Assembly (NCBI GenBank): GCA_019914945.1
Contig: CM034103.1
Span: 16,086,785 to 16,150,784, forward strand
DNA length: 64,000 bases
DNA from: Typha latifolia
Taxonomy: Eukaryota; Streptophyta; Magnoliopsida; Poales; Typhaceae
Direction of reading: 5' to 3'
The notes below the pieces were generated by a model, which saw only the letters and a program-made list of their open reading frames with translations, was not told the DNA's origin and made no database searches. The position numbers and the translations under genes were made by a program. This document shows, piece by piece, positions 52,262 through 64,000 of this stretch. The first letter of the stretch is position 1. The number at the start of each line of letters is the position of its first letter.

Positions 52262-54996
52262 CTCTCCCACCAAAACCCAACCCAAAAACCTTTCAATTAC
52301 AGTACCCACCTCGCAGAACTAGGCGTATTTGTAACACTGACAGCAAAAGAACAAGAAGAGCAAAGCCAAAGAAAGCTCCTCATCACTACCGCACTGCTAT
52401 GCTCTCCAGGAAAATGTAGATAACGGACATCAGATGCAACTGTTGCTACCACTGTTTATAGCAATCACGGCGCAAAAGACGCTTTCAACCTTCTTAGGTG
52501 AATTAACCATTTCACCTAATCTAAAAGCATCGTAAAAATATCTTTTTTTATTCCCTTGTTCTCAACTTCACCAAAAACCAAAAGTTACTCAATTCTTGTA
52601 ATCCTCGTTTCCAGGTGTGAGAACTATTTCTCCTCTAAAATGATTAAGAAAAGGAAGAGATCAAAGGCGCTCTTCTCGTGAGTGTACCACTTCTGCTATG
52701 GGAAAACGACAGAGATCAAAAAGGGGAAAAGGATCGGGTCAGCTTGCACAGTAACAAAAACTCCTTGATCCTTTTAAAGGTAAGAGTGAGAAAGAGAAAG
52801 ACCTGGTAACCTTTGAACCGGAAACCAACAGCCGAAGGAATCCAAATAAGCCTTTTAGGGTTTCCAACACCGATCGATCAATTTCACCGACTTGACAGGA
52901 GAACTCGCAGGCCAAAAGATGAAGAAATTACTACACCGGAATCTGTGATCGAGAACTTTAAACCTTCACAGATCCATGCTTTCCGTTGTTTCTCCCAAAC
53001 AAGCCGCTCGAATCCAAATCAATCTCGAAATGCGAGCAACTCCCAAATCGATCCAAACGGACCAAACCCGGACCAAGAGCGGGAAATGCGCGAACTTAGG
53101 CAGCAGCATCCAAATCGGCCCCAATAGTGCTCCGAATCGAGAAAACTCCCAATGTATATAGCCGGTTTCGAAATCACCAGCCCTAAGAATCCTTGAAAAG
53201 GAAAGAAGAGATCGTGATCGAAGCAAGGAAAGCAATTAAATCCCTCGGAAATCTCGCATTCTCCTTTAACGCTCCCTTCTTCACCGCTCTCCCTCCCACC
53301 GCGCTCTGCCGTTGAACAATTGTGTCCTAAAATGCCCCTTTCTTCGCCCTTATCTTACAAAACTAGCCTTGTGGTCCGTGGCTGCAGTTATACAACCCTT
53401 ATTAAATTGGCCTCTAGTATTCAACTTGGTTTCCGGACCTATCTGTGGTCCTAATATTTTATTCCCACATTTCAAAGCCCTTATCCGTACTTTACTTATT
53501 CTCGATCCGACGGTCCACATTTCTCAAACCTGGCGCACCCTGGATTTCTTTCGTCTTTATTTATGAGAGATCTCTATCTGCGATCAGATGGTCCAGAGTA
53601 ACGATACTAGTTTTTTTTATTTTATTATTATTATTTAAATGATAGTAGTTGGAAATCATGAGATATTCATTTATAATATTCTCGGGATAGAAAAATTAAT
53701 TTATATTCGTCATTTATGACATATGTTGGAAAATTTTCGATCTCTGCCACCGTTTCTCAAATCGTTTCACAATTTTTCCCGCGCGTGGCGAGCGGAGGGT
53801 TGTTTCGTAAATAAGTGGTGACCCGAGGTCTTTGTTGTAGCCGGCTTTGTATTTTGAACGGGTTTGGAGGGGGGAGGTGGAGAGTGGCACGGTGGCACCA
53901 CATGGTGGGCCCGGCCCGGCCCATTGATAGGCCGATAGTGGATAAAGTGGAATAGTTATTCGTACGTCAGTACTAGCGCTATTATTCGGACTCTTTATTG
54001 GGTGAATGATGGATAAAAGGGACGTTATCCGCGTATAAAGGAAGGGTTATTCACATATAAATAAAGTAACTCCTCGCTATCGGAGAGAACGGAAGGTCCT
54101 GAAACCCACAGAACACGAGATGTTCGAGTTCACGCGAATTAAAGCAAGAGACTCTTCTTTAACACCTTAATTAACAGGTTTTGTCATTGTACTACTGTTA
54201 ATTAATTAATTAATTAATTAATGAGAGGGACGTACTGAGATTATTGGGAGTTGGGCTCGTTGTTCTCATGCTCGTCCAAAGTTTAGTTTTGTCATTTACT
54301 CCACCTAATGTGGTATAGATTAATGGCAACGGTAGTGGCCCGGAATTAGGATTCCTTAACCAAGTTTAATTAACTGACACTGACACAAGAGTCAATAAGA
54401 TTAGGTGTTTACCTAAGTTAGATAGCTATCCAATTCACCAAGAATAAGCTTGCATTTATTCTCAGAACATTGGATAAAGACGTGCTTCCCATGCCTGGCT
54501 AATGGCTATTCAACGGGAGCATGATTGATTGCGGTGACAAGCGAAAGCCACATGCAAAGATGCGGTTCCTTATAAATGACAATAAGTATATGGGACCTAG
54601 GTAGCAATCAATATGTTGAACAAATAAATCCAGATAAGGCGAGGAGACAAGTTTGGATATCTGACATAGTTAGGAGTTTTATCGAAGTTTTTGCAAGCAA
54701 GAGAGTTTTTATTCATAGTCATGTCATCTCAAATGCAATTCCAGCATTGATTTGATTTACACTCTATGCTTTGTAATTATCTACCAAAGGGAGGGGAAGG
54801 AAAAAAAATGTCTTGTCTAAGGAAATGCATGCATTGGGAAATTATATATCTATAAAAACCTTTTGCCCCAGGGAATTGTAGGATATGACGAGAAATAGGT
54901 TGAAACTGAGAGACAAAAGCTAGAGATAGCCACATAAAATGAATTGGGAGTTGATTTAAGAATCATGTGGCAACAGATTCTAATCTAGTATCCACT
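52262..54996. other. USP-kinase upstream region and intergenic spacer
   Basis: Leader and promoter of the USP-kinase gene (about 52262-53330; a 5'-UTR intron is possible), then spacer. Contents include a pyrimidine-rich promoter stretch near 53260-53310, a GC-rich patch near 53860-53930 and a (TTAA)n run near 54199-54222. No coding gene is supported. Confidence 0.6.
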
Positions 54997-57900
54997 TTAA
55001 CGAACATATGGACCCTCATAATGTGGTCCTTGTATGTCTTCTAGGTTCAAGTTGTTAATAGTTGCACTGTTGGAAAGTGTGAATACATTTGAATTATCGG
55101 TAGCTTCATTTATTACTCTGCTAGCAGGTACTTGGTAAAGGAAAAAACGAAGGCTCCAGCAGCTACATTGATAAGAGAGAGAAGAACAGAGACCTCCAAC
55201 TTCACAGAAATCACCTAGCATGCAAGAAAACATATATCTCCTCAAGAGTGATTTTAAGGTAATTCTGACTTAGCAACTCAAGAAATTATCTAAATCGTAA
55301 TATGTTGAGCGAGATGTCTGAATATAATATCTGATACATAGCTCCATGAGAGTGATCTAGCCTCAACATAAGATTCAGGCCAATATCTGGGAGAAAAAAA
55401 AAAGGCACAACCCTAGCCTACCCTTCAGATCAAGCTAGCAAGTCAATTAAGGATAAGATTCCAGAATAAGTTCACATCTCCAATGGTAATGGAACAGCAG
55501 GAATCTCACAGCTCAGTTGTCATTCAACACAGAAGACATTACATCTGGCTCAATCAAATTTTCGGGCTTATGAATGGAGCGAGTAGATCCTTTGACATAG
55601 CATCTATTGATTGCCTAGACCTGCAAGTGAAGTTCTTACAATATATCAGTGCAATATTAACACTCCTGATGATGATGAGACCATCACTTGTCATCATTGA
55701 GGAACTTTGACAACTGGAAGAAATTGATATTTGTTTCCTACATAAGACCGGACAAACTTTCAAATGTCAAAAAGAATCACTAACCATTTATTCCTCATTT
55801 TAAGTGTCATAACCTTCCAGATTCATTCGAAAAATCAAACACTTTCCCATCAAATCCCACAAGCATGTGATGATTTTTTTCTTCATTTTTCCTTTTTGCC
55901 CCCAACTTAGGATCTACTCAGTTTCTAGCTTTTCAATCATGATAAAAAAGTATTATCCCAATCTTAATTTAAATAGTACATTAAAGCCCTAATTAAGTAT
56001 AAATAAGTTCCAAGTCCTTCAGGAATTAAAACTTTTCTTTTTCTCTTTTACCTAATAGTTCTATAGGTGGTAGCCCTTCCTATAAAAGAAACCTGAAGGA
56101 CTAAATACATTACCAAGGAGCTTACCAGAAATACTGAGTGACACCTTCAACTACAAAACATATCTCAATGGTGCTGTGATGTCTATAGGTAAGAATTAAT
56201 TTTGAGCACCAAACTTTATGTTGATTATGGATGAGTTATGAAATCAAACATTCTTGATTTTTTTTTCTCTGGTGGATTCCACATCTTCTCCCTTTTAGAT
56301 GCCCATTTTTACCTCTCTACTTCTTTCTCTTCTATACGTAATGGTTAAGCACTTTTGCTGCCTAAAGATTACTCCCTAGGTGAGCTATTTCAACTTAACA
56401 GGTAGATATATTATCCGCCTAATTTTGACTCTATCAACCAACTAAGTTGAGATGAATAAGAAGAAAGATTTGTTTGTCTGCCTCAACTGATTTAGGACAA
56501 TTTCATCAAGATAAGTATCTATATATCCACAATATCTTTATACATAATATTATGATATTTCTCTAAATCCCAACTTATTTGTTTGTATTTGTCAAAAGCA
56601 TATATAAAAATACAGAACAAGCATAAGTTACATAAGCTTTCAAGCTAACTAGCAACACCTTCTTCCCTGAAGACTTAAACCAACCTCCAACCCCTTCTTC
56701 CCTTCTTAATTTTTAAAAAAAAAGTACATTAAATCCCTAATTTAAGTATAAATAAGTTCTGAATCCTTCAGAAACCAGGAATTAAAACTCTTTCTTTTCT
56801 TTTCTACCTAATAGTTCTATAGGTGGTAGCCTTTCTGAGAAAAGAGATATGAAGAAGGTAGGACTAAATACATTGCCAAGGAGCTTACCAGAAATACATG
56901 GTGGCACATTCAAGGCTTCACATGTCTCAATGGTGCTGTGATGTCTATAGATAAGAATTAATCATGAGCGCCAAACTTTATGCTGATTATGGATGAGTTA
57001 TGAATAGATTTTGCTATTTTATTTTTTTGACCATCCTCTATCAGTTCATCTTTATTGCGGTATGGGTCTCGATCACGTGGTTGGGGTGCATGGGAATTCC
57101 CCGGTACGGTCATTCGGGAAGTCCCTCCCACGCCACGCACGGAGATTTTGCCATTGATACCGCTGACAGGCTTGAATTCTCATATAGATCTCAAATAAAT
57201 TCTACATCTTCTCCCTTTCAGCCCAATTTTACCTCTGTACTTCTTTCTCTTCTATACCTAATGGTTAAGTACTTTTGCTGCCTAAAGATTACTCCCTAGG
57301 TGAGCTATTTCAACTTAGCAGGTAGATATATTATCCGGATAATCTTGACTATACCAACTAAGCAACTTGAGATGAATATGAGAAAGATTTGTCCATCTGC
57401 CTCAACCGAATTAGGACAATGTCATCAAGATAAGTATCTATAAATTCACAATATCAATTATACATAATATAATACACTGATATTTCTCTAAATCCCCAAT
57501 TTATTTGTTTTTATGCGTCAAAAGCATATATAAAAATATAGAACAAGGATAAGTTAGATTAAGCTTTCAAGCTAACAACTCGCAACCCCTTCTTCCTTGA
57601 ACACTTAAACCAAACTCCGACCCCACTGCATCTGCCTTGGCTGATCTTGATTCAATACATCAAAAGGCAAGAAAAAAAGAAGAAGTATTTTTGGCTTCGA
57701 TCTCACACTAAAGTCAAATTTCCAACAAAAATTAGCAAATTTGATCTGCCAAACTGGACCCAATTGTTGTTGACTAAAATAATAACATAAAAATTCAATC
57801 AACTTCCAGAATTTAAGATGTATAGAAGCGATTTCATTTTTGTATCAAAAAAATAAGACGAACAGTGTGCACCTACGCGTATCAAGGAATCAAAGATGAC

Positions 57901-58171
57901 GAGGTCTCGGATGGTGAGAAGACATGGGAGAGCGCTCGTGTGGGTGCGCATCGGGGTCCACGAAGCACACGAGCTCCCCTCGGATCTCCTTCTCTCCTCC
58001 CTCCGCACGTGCAGCGGAGGAGGCGACCTGGCTAAGCGCCACAGCCTTGTCGGCAAGCATGGCCGGAAGCGCCGCAGACGCCAGAGGCGCCACGTGAGAC
58101 CTCACGCGCCGCTGCGAGCACGCGGCGGCCATTAGCCTTGCAGCGCCGCCGCCGATCTCCTTGGAGAGCAT
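54997..58171 (-). CDS. Unidentified four-exon gene model (hypothetical protein)
   Basis: I do not recognise this protein. A consistent model is 57924-58171, 56889-56944, 55215-55268 and 54997-55130 (492 nt, 163 residues), with all phases matching and GT-AG junctions. Exon 1 is GC-rich (MLSKEIGGGAARLMAAACSQ at the start, later GELVCFVDPDAHPHERSP), Ala/Arg-rich and possibly an organelle presequence; if not spliced at the weak donor AT/GTCTTC it ends at a stop 11 codons on. The last exon ends NLEDIQGPHYEGPYVR. Exon 2 lies in a tandem duplication and has a second, 57-bp version at 56126-56182 which would shift the frame. Evidence is splice-site and phase logic only; it may be a lineage-specific gene or a chance model. 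Confidence 0.35.
55976..57624. repeat. Tandem duplication of about 0.75 kb
   Basis: Copy 1 (about 55976-56695) and copy 2 (about 56724-57624) are collinear and highly similar, both starting gtacattaa. They share ttctataggtggtagcc, aaggagcttaccagaaatac, ctcaatggtgctgtgatgtc, cctaaagattactccctagg and ttcaagctaac. Copy 2 has about 150 bp extra near 57030-57175, GC-richer than its flanks and without a match in copy 1. Confidence 0.9.
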
Positions 58172-61100
58172 GGCAGGCGGGGAGGTGAGTTCTGGCGATC
58201 GCTAAGGGTAGTTTGAGACCCGAGAGGTTTATCCTTTGGGCTAATCGGCTGTGGGCTTCCAAATTTAAGAATAGTGGTGGCCTCGTTATGGGCTGTGGGC
58301 TTTTTTCCTTCATGCATACTTTTCTTTTCTTTTTTTTTAATAGATAGTTGGATATTAGATCGATATTTTTATGACAAAAAATAGATACATTCGTCTTAGG
58401 GCCTTATTTATTTTGAGTTTAAGAATTCTTACTGAGCTGGTTTAGAAACTCTTTAGTAACCAAACATCTTTTAATCTTTTTTATATTTAATTAAGTTCGA
58501 ACTTAGTCTCAAACCAAACAATACTGGCATACTTTGGTCAGAATTAGACTCAAATTCTACCGTAGGTTCTCAGTGGGGTCAGCTAAACATCTTAAATCTA
58601 TTACCGACGACATTGAAACTTCTCGAAAAATTAGCTTGCAACCCTTGACAGAAACTAGGAATTTAGATGTACCTAGAAGGGGGCAGTTGATCAAAAAGTT
58701 CCTTTTACTTGTTTTAAGAAAGGAAGTCATCATGGAGGCAGGTTTGAAATTTGTAAGCTTTGTAGGACTCTCAGATCGTATGGGTCAATGGGATAGTACT
58801 TACATAATTAAAGTGGCTAATATTATATGCAGTTGAATGATGGCGCACGAAATAATGTTGCACATTTCAAATGGAAAAGAAAGCAGTTAGATGAAACATC
58901 AGTATCAAATCGGCAACTCCATTATGATGTAAATTTTTCGCTGGTACTTTTTGAAAGATGAAATCATGCGGACCAACTAAAATGCATAGATTACTTTAAC
59001 AAAACTATGTGCTTACAACCACGCTGTTTACTCCAAAAGCTAAAGTTTAATTCCAAGTGCCTTCTTATTAAATCATACTCCAAAGATATCAATAGCCCCA
59101 AGATACCAAATAAGAATTGTATTTTGCTTGAATAATGAAATAAAAAAGTTCTCAGCCAATAAGCCACAGAAGAGATATCTAGCTGGGCTCAACCCATTTT
59201 ACTCACACAAAAAAAAAAAAAGAAGAAGAAAAAATTCCACAAATTCTTCTACCTATCATGCTAGATAAATCTGTAGCACTAGATGAGAAATGAGTCAAGA
59301 AAAGAAATATGCAATTATATATGTATAAACACTAAGTATCTAATGTAAATTTTAAAGGTAACTTTCTTTTTCTCCTTAAGAACTTCAAATATTGGATTAA
59401 TACTATTGGAACACTCAAGATGAAAAAGCAAATGCCTAATGGCAAGATCACTTTACAGTGGTGCTGATGCAAAAACATTCATAAACCACAAACTGCATTC
59501 CAGAATCCCTTAATAGGCTACAAGGTAAAGTTATTTCACTCGCTTAACAAGTTTCAAGTAGCTGAAATTGCAACTATATTTCCATGATAGCCTGAAACTG
59601 CAGTAAGTTCAGGTAAGTATTGAAATTGAAGAGTAGATATCAGATGTATCAGACTATCAGGCATCAGATATAGTTTGACAATATACTTTCAGATGATTTT
59701 CTAGGGTTATCTCCAGATAGAGAATTAGAATTTGCAATTGATTTAGAACCTAGTACCCAACTTTTCTTTAAAGTTTGAAATGTAGACCTTGATTGTTAAG
59801 CATTACACCTCCAGCATTGAATAGAAAATATTGAGAAGATATAGGAAGTAGTTCCTCAGATAAATTTTTAATGTTCTATGAAAAGAAAAAGAAAAGGTAG
59901 CTTATCCTATTGCGAAATCCTCAAGATTCCAAGATTGACAGCCTCTGATTCCTCAAGTTTCTCCATCCTCCCAACTCCAGATTGCAATCTCTATAACCAA
60001 TTTATGGCCCAAAGAGACCATAAATATTAAGATCAAAAGAATAAATAATGCAAAGATGTATATTTGCGAATTGAAAACAAGCATCTATCACCACTAAGCC
60101 AATAATTGGTTCTCGACTATTATCAGAAATATAATATGCACAAGTGTTTTAAAGAAGAAATGTTCCTACCTACACTAATTTATACAAAGATATGGAATAA
60201 CCAGGCTATGGAAAAAAGGAAAGGACCGGATCGACACGCATTCTATGATGGCTTGACAATGAGTCAACTACTACTGTGGGGTAGATCAGACTTGCTAAAG
60301 AAAAGACTTCAAATAATACACGTACTCTATATCAGTACAAATATTAGGTTATAGTTGATGGGAAGGAATTGAGAAGGACCAGAGCTGTTTACTAATACTA
60401 GATTGGTTTAGTGAGATAACATTGAAGAAGTTTCAATCATGTCGGATCTCAAAGAAATTCAATAAATTATAATATTGTAAGTGTCTATTAATTATCTGTA
60501 TAATAGAATGAAGAAGAAAAAGGAAGACAAGCCAACGATACTATAATATTGTAAGTTGCAGTGAGATACATGGACACCTCTATAATATTCTGCTATTGTT
60601 CAATGCCCTAAAGGTTTTGTGGAGAAAAGTACCAAACTAAATTAAGCCAGAACATTATTTTCTTACATGGAACAAAATGATTAACGAAGAGAAATGACTG
60701 GTTGCAAATTCCTATCTTCCAGTTCCCTTTAGATGACAGGAGAAGAAGATTGGAAGTTGAATATCTTTTGAGGTGATAAAAAGAAAAAGCCATCCAGAAG
60801 AATGGTAATTGCAGAATTTAATGAGAATTACCTTGGGAAACAATCTGAATATAATTTAAAGCAACTTTTGACTCAAATGGACCTCCTATTCATCTTATAA
60901 AAAAGAACATCCTCATAACTACACCAAAAATGCTACCAAAACCATGAAACGGGCAATTTTTGAGCTGTACACTACGCTTTTTATTCTGAAATTTCTTGGT
61001 CTCCGACTTATAACAGAAGAGCAGAGAAACTCTTCAAACTTAGGATCCTGAACCCCGATTAACAATATTGGATTAGAAAACTTCGTTAATGTTATCATTA

Positions 61101-61700
61101 TAAAGATAATCCAAGTAGCTTCATATCACCCTATTATAATTTATCTCCTAGTATTTAAAATCTATTTCCTAACATCTCAATATCAGTTGACATCATATCA
61201 TGTTTCAAAAGCACACCAAAAATAGATGTACTAGGACAAAACTCTCATGGCCATCCTCTGACATAGTCATTTTTTTTTTTCAAACATTCACACCAAGGAG
61301 GACAAAATCAACAGGCACTGCAAATACTAAAGCAGAATTAGTCCTAGATAACCATCCTATCAATCGTCCCTAACTTTCAATTATATCAATTTATAAACCA
61401 ATAGGACACAAAATCCAGAATACATCCAGTAAGCATCATATCAAGAAATAAAGAAAACACAAGCCTTTTTATGTTTGCAGCAATCAATTCCGATAAAAAA
61501 AAAAAGGAGAGGATAAAATAGATAAGATATAGCTAATTCAAGATGCAAATCAAGCGGTCTCCAATCATCAAAAACACAAACACAGCTGTACTCCAATTCA
61601 AACATGCCCGCATACATAGAATTCATAAAGTATGATAGAGAACACAATTACCACAGCAAGATTTATGAGAGAAAGTAGCAGCCCATATACCAAATCATTA
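58172..61700. other. Intergenic spacer upstream of serine acetyltransferase 3' end
   Basis: AT-rich DNA without a supportable gene. Near 58398-58535 a segment begins gggccttatttattttgag and ends ctcaaaccaaacaata, resembling a decayed MITE. A 100-codon plus frame at 58534-58836 has no recognisable domain. A 12-mer, ctataatattgt, recurs near 60541, with a partial match near 60467. The right end is SAT 3'-UTR. Confidence 0.6.
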
Positions 61701-62627
61701 TCAGATAATGTAGTCCGACCACTGCTGGATAAAGGAGGTATGATCCATAGACTCCCCTGGCACATCCTCGTGTCTCGCCGGCTTCTCTTGCCCCCCTAGA
61801 AGCCTTGCCGGATTCCCGACTGCTGTCGTCCTCGGTGGCACATCCTTAAGCACGAGCGATCCGGCCCCAATCTTCGCCCCTTCCCCAATCTTCACATTTC
61901 CGAGAATCGTCGCCCCGGCGCCGATGAGTACTCCATCGGCGATCTTGGGATGCCGATCCCCGATGGCCTTCCCGGTTCCCCCAAGGGTTACGTGGTGGAG
62001 GATCGAGACATTGTTGCCGATGACGGCGGTCTCCCCGATGACAACGCCGGTGGCGTGGTCGAGGAGGATCCCTTTGCCGATCCTGGCGGCGGGATGAATG
62101 TCGACAGCGAAGACGTCGGCGATACGGGATTGGAGGGCTAGGGCTAAGGGGCGGCGGGACTGGTACCAGAGGAGGTGGGAGATGCGGTGGGCTTGGATGG
62201 CGAGGAAGCCCTTGTAGTTGAGGAGGCAGTGGGAGAAGGACTCGCAGGCGGGGTCGCGGTGGCGGGCGGCCAGGAGGTCAGCGACGGCGGCGGAGCGGAG
62301 GGAGGGGTTGGAGGAGAGGGAGTTGAGGAAGAGGTCGTAGAGGAGGGTGGAAAGGAGGGTAGGGGAGGATAGCTTATTCGCGAGGTGGAAGGCGAGGGAT
62401 CGAGGAAGGGAAGGGTGGGAGAGGACAGTGGCGTAGAGGTAGCTCGCCAGGGCCGGCTCCGAGTCGGCGTCGCGGTGGACCTCGGCCTTGATCTGGGTCC
62501 AGACCCAGGATTCGTCGTCCTCCGATTCCGGCGGTGGGAAGCTCGGCATAAACGCTGCCGTCGCCGTCCCCAGAGAAGAAGACGAGTGGCGGTTGTTGGT
62601 AATAGGATGGGATTGTCCCACCGGCAT
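61701..62627 (-). CDS. SAT: Serine O-acetyltransferase
   Basis: An intronless 308-codon frame, GC-rich, as usual for plant SERAT genes. The enzyme makes O-acetylserine from serine and acetyl-CoA, the step before cysteine synthesis. The N-terminal helical domain starts near residue 40 (WVWTQIKAEVHRDADSEPAL, then ASYLYATVLSHPS), followed by LLYDLFLNSLSSNPSLRSA and LNYKGFLAIQAHRISHLLW. The left-handed beta-helix with hexapeptide repeats holds the catalytic region DIHPAARIGKGILLDHATG and HHVTLGGTGK. The C-terminus, SDYII, with terminal Ile, is the tail that docks into O-acetylserine (thiol)lyase. The N-terminus (MPVGQSHPITNNRHSSSS) is short, fitting a cytosolic SERAT1-type form, but a plastid form is not excluded; Met27 is an alternative start. 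Frames on the opposite strand are shadows of this GC-rich gene. Confidence 0.95.
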   Translation of the reverse strand: MPVGQSHPITNNRHSSSSLGTATAAFMPSFPPPESEDDESWVWTQIKAEVHRDADSEPALASYLYATVLSHPSLPRSLAFHLANKLSSPTLLSTLLYDLFLNSLSSNPSLRSAAVADLLAARHRDPACESFSHCLLNYKGFLAIQAHRISHLLWYQSRRPLALALQSRIADVFAVDIHPAARIGKGILLDHATGVVIGETAVIGNNVSILHHVTLGGTGKAIGDRHPKIADGVLIGAGATILGNVKIGEGAKIGAGSLVLKDVPPRTTAVGNPARLLGGQEKPARHEDVPGESMDHTSFIQQWSDYII

Positions 62628-64000
62628 ATCGGGAGGTATTCCCCTCTACTTCGATTGGAGGATAAGGAAGTGGAGTGAAGGCAGACAGGAGGTGTATCTT
62701 GGACGAATAAATAGAGGGGGAGAGGGGGAGAGAGGGAATACGTAGACGTGGTGTGCTGACTTGGACTTGTGGCAGATAAAGAAATGACGGTAGACAAGTG
62801 GATATTCTCCTCCTCCGCGGTTAATTCTAGAACCCGGGGTGAATAAGTTGGGTGGATAGGGATAAAAAGTTGAACAAGTTCCGTGAATAGCGTTAAGATT
62901 ATAACTAAATTAAGAATCCTATATGATTCTATTAATTAAGTTAAGTCGTCTTTTTAATTTTAAACCAACGTCTTTCGTATGTAGAAGGATATGCGTACTG
63001 TATACATCGAACACCGAGTCATAACACCAGAACCAACGTCAGTGTTTGTTTAAATAAGCAAATGCTGTCACGAACCTCGACGGAATAACGAACAAATACG
63101 ATAATTAGACCGTAATTAAGAATACAACGTCAACTCTCTTCTCGTGAATTATATATATATTCATAACGAGTGCATGATTTTGTTATATAGAGCCTGTTGA
63201 AGATCTCCCGTATTCACATCGTGCAATTGGATAAAGATTTGTAATTTTAAATTGTATTTGACAGTTATAGATAGATGAACGTCTTTGTGAACCTCGACGG
63301 AATACGAAGCAAATACTATCCTCAGAACCGGAGGTACATAAATAATAATGCAGTTGACAATTACTGCTTCGGTAAGTCATCCGTTAAGACTTATTCCAGT
63401 CAGACCTAGAATAAGAAAAAACTTCGCTAGAAGGATAGTATTGGAACCAGAATAGCATGCGATGTGAGGTTTGGATAGTAGTACCGGATAGCCCATCGAT
63501 TGATTTGGGTGAGAGGGGTGGGTACGGCTCATGCACAGTAGTACGATGGAGATTGAGAAGTATGTGAACTCGTTTGGGTGGCCACACGTGAGTCTTAATG
63601 CTTAGTTGATTGATGGAGAGGTAGATTAAACATATCCATGTAAACTAGTCCTAGGTGGCCCTGCCAAGTGCAAAATACTATGGGCTGCAGTGTGGCTTGT
63701 GCATGGAAGGCCTGGCAATCTCATCCACTTCGTGTCTATCCCCATGGCCGTGATTGAAACAATGAGACATGAACATTAATTGTTTATATGGGACGGAATT
63801 TTGTTTAGTTTATTTTTAAATTAGAGAGCATTGCCATGTGATCCAATGTCTTCTTGCGGCAGCGATTCAATATTTTAATTAAGTTGTCAACCATTTGCAT
63901 AGATAGTCACATTTAGCATAAATATGATAAGATTGAAGTAAAATTTCAAGTTGGTATCTATGTGGACGAAATAATAGATGGACTGTGGTCTCCATGGGGT
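62628..64000. other. SAT promoter and right-end intergenic DNA
   Basis: SAT promoter and leader (62628-about 62850) with a pyrimidine-rich stretch on the minus strand near 62710-62740, then AT-rich spacer with a direct repeat (63073 and 63292). No gene is supported to the window end. Confidence 0.65.
63073..63335. repeat. Direct repeat of about 40 bp, two copies
   Basis: gaacctcgacggaata plus gaa-caaatac occurs at about 63073-63112 and again at about 63292-63331, 219 bp apart, with small differences. The element type is unknown. Confidence 0.7.

Noticed and set aside
58398..58535. MITE-like segment (gggccttattt ... ccaaacaata)
   Set aside because: The inverted termini match only partly and no target-site duplication was found.
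58534..58836. 100-codon plus frame
   Set aside because: No recognisable motif, no splice context and AT-rich composition; likely chance or old repeat.
62144..62797. 217-codon minus and 97-codon plus frames over SAT
   Set aside because: They are alternative frames of the GC-rich SAT gene; Ser/Pro/Arg-rich composition is typical of shadows.

Overview
The window is nuclear DNA of a flowering plant. Genes are split by GT-AG introns, the spacers are AT-rich, there is a nuclear-type tRNA-Val, and the families are plant-specific (R2R3-MYB, RR-type tandem CCCH zinc finger, malectin-like LRR receptor kinases, BAHD acyltransferase, plastid sigma factor, myo-inositol oxygenase). A monocot is my guess only. 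No virus, CRISPR array or prokaryotic operon was seen.

Left part (1-10 kb): the 5' exons of a histone acetyltransferase type B gene (minus) share a short divergent promoter with the AP-4 adaptor sigma subunit (plus). AP4S converges on an 11-exon EPSIN1-type gene (minus), so two trans-Golgi/clathrin trafficking genes lie side by side. An EPSIN1 intron carries a solo LTR with a perfect 5-bp target-site duplication.

10-26 kb: an AT-rich repeat-laden spacer leads into a tandem pair of malectin-like LRR receptor kinases. Both are intact 13-exon models (920 and 916 codons). They share very similar middle segments, introns included, which suggests gene conversion. A 3'-flank remnant upstream suggests a third copy once existed.

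26-38 kb: an R2R3-MYB gene (minus) with an apparent GC-AG intron; a BAHD acyltransferase-like locus (minus) with four single-base frameshifts and a 2.2-kb intron holding a probable transposon; an intronless tandem CCCH zinc-finger gene (minus); and a 10-exon myo-inositol oxygenase gene (minus) with another GC-AG intron and a (GA)24 repeat.

38-53 kb: a tRNA-Val(UAC) (minus), a plastid sigma factor gene (plus), an RGG-box RNA-binding protein of the SERBP1/Stm1 type (plus), and a USP-domain receptor-like cytoplasmic kinase (minus).

53-64 kb: a gene-poor stretch with a roughly 0.75-kb tandem duplication. It overlaps an unidentified four-exon gene model (minus), one of whose exons is duplicated. 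An intronless serine acetyltransferase (minus) follows, then repeat-bearing intergenic DNA.

Most genes are ordinary housekeeping or regulatory loci. The stronger second-look items are the receptor-kinase cluster history, the duplicated-exon gene, the frameshifted BAHD locus, the solo LTR and the two GC-AG introns. Exon coordinates were read by eye from splice sites and reading phase; every full gene model marked intact sums to a multiple of three.
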